This document shows, piece by piece, positions 6,565 to 9,648 of a DNA stretch of 9,648 bases (positions are counted from its first letter, which is position 1; every line of letters starts with the position of its first letter). The position numbers and the translations under genes were made by a program. The notes under the pieces are model-generated. The model did not search any database. It worked only from the letters and a program-made list of their open reading frames with translations, and was not told where the DNA came from. Source of the stretch: Paracoccaceae bacterium (GTDB lineage Bacteria > Pseudomonadota > Alphaproteobacteria > Rhodobacterales > Rhodobacteraceae); NCBI GenBank assembly GCA_015485015.1, contig WFUK01000422.1, positions 1-9,648 on the forward strand, in the 5' to 3' direction.

Positions 6565-6577
6565 CAGGAGAAATATT

Positions 6578-7612
6578 ATGTCGGATGCATTTCATATATT
6601 CGGGTTTCAAGCCCGCCATATTTTCCCGCGCTATCTGCTTGATGGTCCACGCCTGAAAAAGCTGGTTTTTCTTTTGTTCATCGGGCTGGGGCAAGCCGCC
6701 CTTGCCCAAAGCGACCCCTGCGCGCGCTGGGAAGATCCGCTCTTTTGGCAACGCAGCAATGCGACCGTGGTGCGACAATGCCTGACTGACAGCGGGTTTC
6801 TCGAGCAGCAGGGGCAGAACGGAGAAACCCCGCTGCACCGCGCCGCCGAATTTGCGGATTTCCCCGAGGCGATTGCCGGTTTTTCCGGCGCTGCGCTGGA
6901 TTTTAACGCGCTAAACGGGCGCGGGCTGAGCGCATTACAATTGCTGGCCAAACGGGCGGGGCCGCTTGGCTATATCGAAGCCTTGGTGGCGTCGGGCGCG
7001 GATATAAACCTGAAAACGCCGCAGGGGGATACGGTATTAACCCTGTTTCTTGTGGCCAAAGCCAGCCGCCGCAAAGTTCAGGCCCTGCTTGATATGGGGG
7101 CCGATGCGACGGTTGAAACCTATACCGGCGCGACGCCGCTGATCCTGGCGGTGCTGACACTGGCCGATCCGGGGGTGATCACCGCCCTGATAGACGCGGG
7201 CGCTGACCCGAACCGCAAAACCGAACGCGGACTGAATGCGATGATCGCCATGATGTCCACGCCCCAGCCGGTGCTTGTGATCGGGCCGTTGCTGCAAGCG
7301 GGGGGCGACCCGAACGGGAGCGATCTTTTTGGCAACCCGCTCATTATATCCGCGCTGCGCTTTCCGCAGGCGAATTATGGCCTGCTGCGTATTCTGGTGT
7401 CGAGCGGGGCTGATGTGAATGCGCAAGACCCAGTCAGCGGTCGCACGCTATTGCAGAAGTTGGCATTGATAGACGGGCAAGAGGCGGCGCTGCGGGTTTT
7501 GCTCGATTTGGGGGCGGATGCGGATATCAGGGATAATAACGGCGACACCGCGCTGGACCTGATGGTGCGGGCCGGCGCCAATCGCGACATTAGCTCGACT
7601 CTTCAGCCTTGA
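6578..7612 (+). CDS. exported ankyrin-repeat protein (first of a tandem pair)
   Basis: A 344-residue protein made almost entirely of ankyrin repeats. A hydrophobic signal sequence (KKLVFLLFIGLGQAALA, about 27-43) with a plausible AxA cleavage before Gln44 predicts export to the periplasm. An unusually long 26-residue polar or aromatic stretch precedes it. AGGAG (6566-6570) supports the ATG at 6578, and no alternative in-frame start lies closer to the signal. The mature N-terminus carries a cap with Cys48, Trp51, Asp53-Pro, Phe56-Trp57, Arg66 and Cys68. About eight ankyrin units follow, with TPLH-like helices starting near 84, 116, 151, 184, 218, 252, 288 and 322 and GAD turns near 140, 174, 208, 277 and 312. 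Ankyrin repeats bind proteins; the partner is unknown. The next gene is a paralogue. Signal peptidase I processing is more likely than lipoprotein processing, since no Cys sits at the cleavage site. Confidence 0.85.
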   Translation: MSDAFHIFGFQARHIFPRYLLDGPRLKKLVFLLFIGLGQAALAQSDPCARWEDPLFWQRSNATVVRQCLTDSGFLEQQGQNGETPLHRAAEFADFPEAIAGFSGAALDFNALNGRGLSALQLLAKRAGPLGYIEALVASGADINLKTPQGDTVLTLFLVAKASRRKVQALLDMGADATVETYTGATPLILAVLTLADPGVITALIDAGADPNRKTERGLNAMIAMMSTPQPVLVIGPLLQAGGDPNGSDLFGNPLIISALRFPQANYGLLRILVSSGADVNAQDPVSGRTLLQKLALIDGQEAALRVLLDLGADADIRDNNGDTALDLMVRAGANRDISSTLQP

Positions 7613-7697
7613 GTTGCGGCTGGTGTCGAGATAACGCTTGCCCTCTTGCCAGTATAAGATATCATTCTTGCAAGTTTAACGAATGTGAAAGAGGTGG

Positions 7698-8823
7698 ATG
7701 TTTAGAGTATCTGTAGCGGCATTCTGGCTGTTCTTCCTCGGAATTGGCACAGGAACCGCGCAAACCCTGACCTGCGAAGACTGGCAAGACCCCGCATTTT
7801 GGCAGGAGGCCGGAGTTTCCGATATTCGCGCCTGTCTGGCTGATCCGGAATTTTTGGATCAACAAGACCTGAATAACTGGACCCCGCTGCATTATGCTGC
7901 TGCCTTTTCCCGACAGGGGCTTGTGGTGCAAATATTGGTCCGGGGCGGTGCGGATATGTCGATCCGGAATAGCGAGGGCCAAACCCCGCTTCAATTGGCC
8001 CGCGAGGCAGGCGGAACCAGAGTGATTATTTTCGCGCTGGAAATGCTCGAGAGATCAGGGTTGCGCCGACCACAAACCAGCCAGTTTGTCCAGCGGTCCG
8101 AAGCCTTTGCCGCCCTGAACCAGCCTTCATCCGCCACGCGAATAGCCGAGATGATTGCAAAAGGCATGAACCCCGATCTGCGAAACACCATTAGCGATAC
8201 CTTGCTGATCGGGGCCATCCGGGCCGAACGCCCTGATCCAGGGCTTGTCCGCCGGTGCCGATATGAACCGACCCAAGCCAAGGCTGCTCGGGAATCCTTA
8301 TTTCAGAGGGGCGACCCCGCTACAATTAGCGATAATTTTCGGGGCCAGCGAGCGCGCCCCCGAAGCGCGGAGAAGCTATATTCAGGCGCTAATTGCGGCG
8401 GGGGCGGAGCTGGATAATATTGGTGGTCAAAATGCAACACCGATCCATTTGCTGGCGCAATATGGCAGGGATCCGGCGCTGGTCGGGATATTTAGGCAGG
8501 CTGGCGGCGACCTGAATATAGCAGGCCGGCAAGGGGTGACTCCGCTACATCTAGCAGCCCTCAATGACGGCGCGCCAGAGATCATCGCCGAATTTGTATT
8601 GCAGGGGGCTTTGCTGGAAATCAGGGCCACGGCTCTGGGCATGACCCCCTTGCAGCTGGCGGTCGCGCGGGGGGTTCCGGCAACGGTGACGGCTTTTCTG
8701 GATGCGGGTGCGGCCACGGATGTGAGGCTGCGAGCCGGCGAGAGCTTGCTGGATCTGGCGGCGGGAAATGACAAGCTGAATGGTTCTGATGTGCTGCTAC
8801 GCCTAGATGACCCGCCGCTTTAG
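7698..8823 (+). pseudogene. exported ankyrin-repeat protein, frameshifted (second of the pair)
   Basis: A paralogue of the preceding gene, broken by one frameshift near 8244-8250. The 5' part (from ATG 7698, with GAGGTGG directly before it) encodes a signal peptide (about 1-22). It also encodes the same cap as its neighbour (Cys26, Trp29, Asp31-Pro, Phe34-Trp35, Arg44, Cys46) and ankyrin units at WTPLH (61-65) and QTPLQLA (95-101), up to ERPDPGLV. The original frame then degenerates into Arg/Gly-rich sequence and stops at 8417. From 8245 the +1 frame continues as good ankyrin sequence (SAGADMN, GATPLQLA, ATPIHLLA, VTPLHLAA, MTPLQLAV) to TAG 8821-8823. Rejoined, it would be about 380 residues. 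Compared with the neighbour's DPGVITALIDAGAD, the turn lacks about 14 bases. The cause is a recent mutation or possibly an assembly error. The 85-bp gap ahead has TATAAG (7653-7658) but no matching -35. Confidence 0.82.
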
Positions 8824-8849
8824 GGGGGATCGAGCGTGCCATGATGAAG

Positions 8850-9074
8850 CTACAACTTGTTTTGCAGGGCCTTTAGCACATAAAGCCGGATCGCGGTGGC
8901 AAGACCGGAGCTGCCCAAACGGGCGTCGTCGATTTCAGCCGCAAGGCCGTTGATGGTTTTGCCCTCGTCATCCGCGATTTTCAGGAAGGCCCGCCAGAAC
9001 GGCTCCTCCAGCGAGACCGAAGTGCGATGGCCATGCAGCGTCAGCGAGCGTTTCTTTGGCCGCGCATCAGACAT
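8850..9074 (-). CDS. ribbon-helix-helix domain protein (RHH_4-like)
   Basis: A 74-residue protein starting [20 protein letters not shown]. The segment RSLTLHGHRTSVSLEEPFW supplies the basic beta-strand of a ribbon-helix-helix fold, followed by helices at about 24-35 (WRAFLKIADDEG) and 40-50 (INGLAAEIDDAR), and a C-terminal helix (LATAIRLYVLKAL). This matches the alphaproteobacterial RHH family that, as I recall, is often found beside fumC and a DUF4169 gene. Such folds normally dimerise and bind DNA; its target is unknown and no toxin gene is adjacent. I take ATG 9074, which overlaps the preceding gene by 8 bp and implies translational coupling; a longer start at 9089 adds only MAISA. It converges on the ankyrin pseudogene across 26 bp with no evident terminator. 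Confidence 0.85.
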   Translation of the reverse strand: MSDARPKKRSLTLHGHRTSVSLEEPFWRAFLKIADDEGKTINGLAAEIDDARLGSSGLATAIRLYVLKALQNKL

Positions 9075-9246
9075 CGCGCTTATGGCCATCTAGCACTTGC
9101 GCGGCCTTCACCGCTTCCGTTTGTTGCAGCGTTTTTTCGGCTTTGCTGCGGCCATGCAGGGCAGCGTTTTGATCCGCTGCCTTGCGCTTTCCGTCGCGCT
9201 CGATCTGCTTGCGCTTTTGGCGCAGGTTGATGAGCTTCCCGGTCAT
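9067..9246 (-). CDS. DUF4169-type small basic protein
   Basis: A 59-residue, strongly charged protein beginning [20 protein letters not shown] and ending GHKRDV. It is predicted to be almost entirely helical, with Lys/Arg/Gln-rich heptad-like spacing, and no cysteines or membrane segment. Its size, the opening '[10 protein letters not shown]' and its place directly after fumC fit the uncharacterised DUF4169 family of alphaproteobacteria. The ATG overlaps the fumC stop in an ATGA arrangement (4 bp), and its 3' end overlaps the ribbon-helix-helix gene by 8 bp, so all three are likely translated from one mRNA with coupled initiation. No separate Shine-Dalgarno is visible. Function is unknown; the composition would suit nucleic-acid or protein binding. 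Confidence 0.8.
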   Translation of the reverse strand: MTGKLINLRQKRKQIERDGKRKAADQNAALHGRSKAEKTLQQTEAVKAAQVLDGHKRDV

Positions 9247-9648
9247 TTTGGCCCGATCATATCTTCGGGCCGCACCACGCGGTCAAAGGTTTCACCATCG
9301 ACCAAACCGAGCGCAATGGCTTCTTCGCGCAAAGTCGTGCCGTTTTTATGCGCGGTTTTGGCAACCTTGGTGGCGTTGTCATAGCCGATGGTCGGGGCCA
9401 GCGCCGTGACCAGCATCAGGCTTTCCTGCATCAGCTTTTCAATGCGTGGCTTGTTGGCCTCGATGCCGTTCAGCATGCGTTTGGTGAAGCTGTCGCTGGC
9501 ATCTCCCAAAAGCTGAATAGATTGCAAGAGGTTATAGGCCATCATCGGGTTATAGACATTCAGCTCGAAATGCCCTTGCGAACCGGCAAAGCCGATCGCC
9601 GCATCATTGCCCATCACATGGATCGCGACTTGCGTCAGCGCCTCGGCC
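9243..9648 (-). CDS. fumC: class II fumarate hydratase, C-terminal part (partial)
   Basis: The last 134 codons of a class II fumarase, running off the right edge at its 5' side. The fragment [21 protein letters not shown] continues into [22 protein letters not shown], a highly conserved region of FumC just after the GSSxMPxKxN signature, which must lie beyond the window. The C-terminal domain follows, with the [21 protein letters not shown] and [24 protein letters not shown] segments typical of fumarase C. The enzyme is a homotetramer that interconverts fumarate and malate in the citric acid cycle and needs no iron-sulfur cluster. No disruption is visible in this portion. Its stop codon overlaps the start of the DUF4169-type gene. 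Confidence 0.96.
   Translation of the reverse strand, partial: AEALTQVAIHVMGNDAAIGFAGSQGHFELNVYNPMMAYNLLQSIQLLGDASDSFTKRMLNGIEANKPRIEKLMQESLMLVTALAPTIGYDNATKVAKTAHKNGTTLREEAIALGLVDGETFDRVVRPEDMIGPK

Larger units (their letters stand above)
6328..6577. other. 250-bp intergenic leader, relatively AT-rich
   Basis: This is the longest gap in the window without a confident gene. By eye its second half (about 6490-6577) is clearly richer in A and T than the flanking genes. It holds one short open frame (6386-6490) and two short dyads (6524-6535 and 6553-6564) just ahead of the first ankyrin gene. No convincing promoter with both elements and no intrinsic terminator for the P450 gene were found. 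Confidence 0.6.

Noticed and set aside
6328..6577. Complete insertion sequence between the P450 and ankyrin genes
   Set aside because: No terminal inverted repeats, no target duplication and no transposase catalytic region are visible; only a 34-residue frame with faint resemblance.
8240..8260. Programmed ribosomal frameshift joining the two halves of the second ankyrin gene
   Set aside because: There is no slippery heptamer at the junction, and the repeat is short by about 14 bases compared with the neighbour, which points to a deletion and not to recoding.
8850..9246. Toxin-antitoxin pair (RHH antitoxin plus small partner)
   Set aside because: The 59-residue partner looks like DUF4169, with no toxin fold, and the pair is coupled to fumC in a way that resembles a stable chromosomal cluster.

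Overview
The window looks like chromosomal DNA of an alphaproteobacterium, most likely a member of the Rhodobacterales (Roseobacter-type). The reasons are the GC-rich coding sequence, the style of the L28, TusA and CcdA proteins, and the fumC - DUF4169 - ribbon-helix-helix cluster at the right end, an arrangement I associate with that order. This placement is inference; no rRNA or other decisive marker is present.

Left part (1-3750) holds mostly housekeeping genes. A small alpha/beta hydrolase is followed by a DyP-type haem peroxidase. Next comes rpmB (ribosomal protein L28) as a self-contained unit, with its own sigma70-like promoter and a strong intrinsic terminator. A low-molecular-weight tyrosine phosphatase follows, with a promoter placed so that its mRNA may be leaderless. 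Its stop codon interlocks with that of a convergent tusA. Divergent from tusA is ccdA, the membrane reductant transporter of cytochrome c maturation.

Middle part (3750-6330) is a two-gene unit: a 392-residue alpha/beta hydrolase-like protein with a membrane hairpin inside its fold, and a canonical class I-type cytochrome P450 whose start codon lies inside the hydrolase gene. No ferredoxin or reductase is nearby, so the redox partner must be encoded elsewhere.

Right part (6330-8823) is the accessory-looking segment. A relatively AT-rich 250-bp leader with two short dyads precedes two tandem paralogous genes for exported ankyrin-repeat proteins. Both mature N-termini share a cap with a conserved C-x2-W-x-D-P-x-F-W motif and a second Cys exactly 20 residues after the first. 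The first gene is intact. The second is broken by a frameshift; comparison with its neighbour indicates about 14 missing bases, consistent with deletion between short direct repeats.

The far right (8850-9648, minus strand) is the end of fumC (class II fumarase), overlapping a 59-residue DUF4169-type protein, which in turn overlaps a ribbon-helix-helix DNA-binding protein. I see no CRISPR array, tRNA, rRNA, complete insertion sequence or recognised defence system. The most unusual material is the ankyrin pair and the hydrolase/P450 pair.
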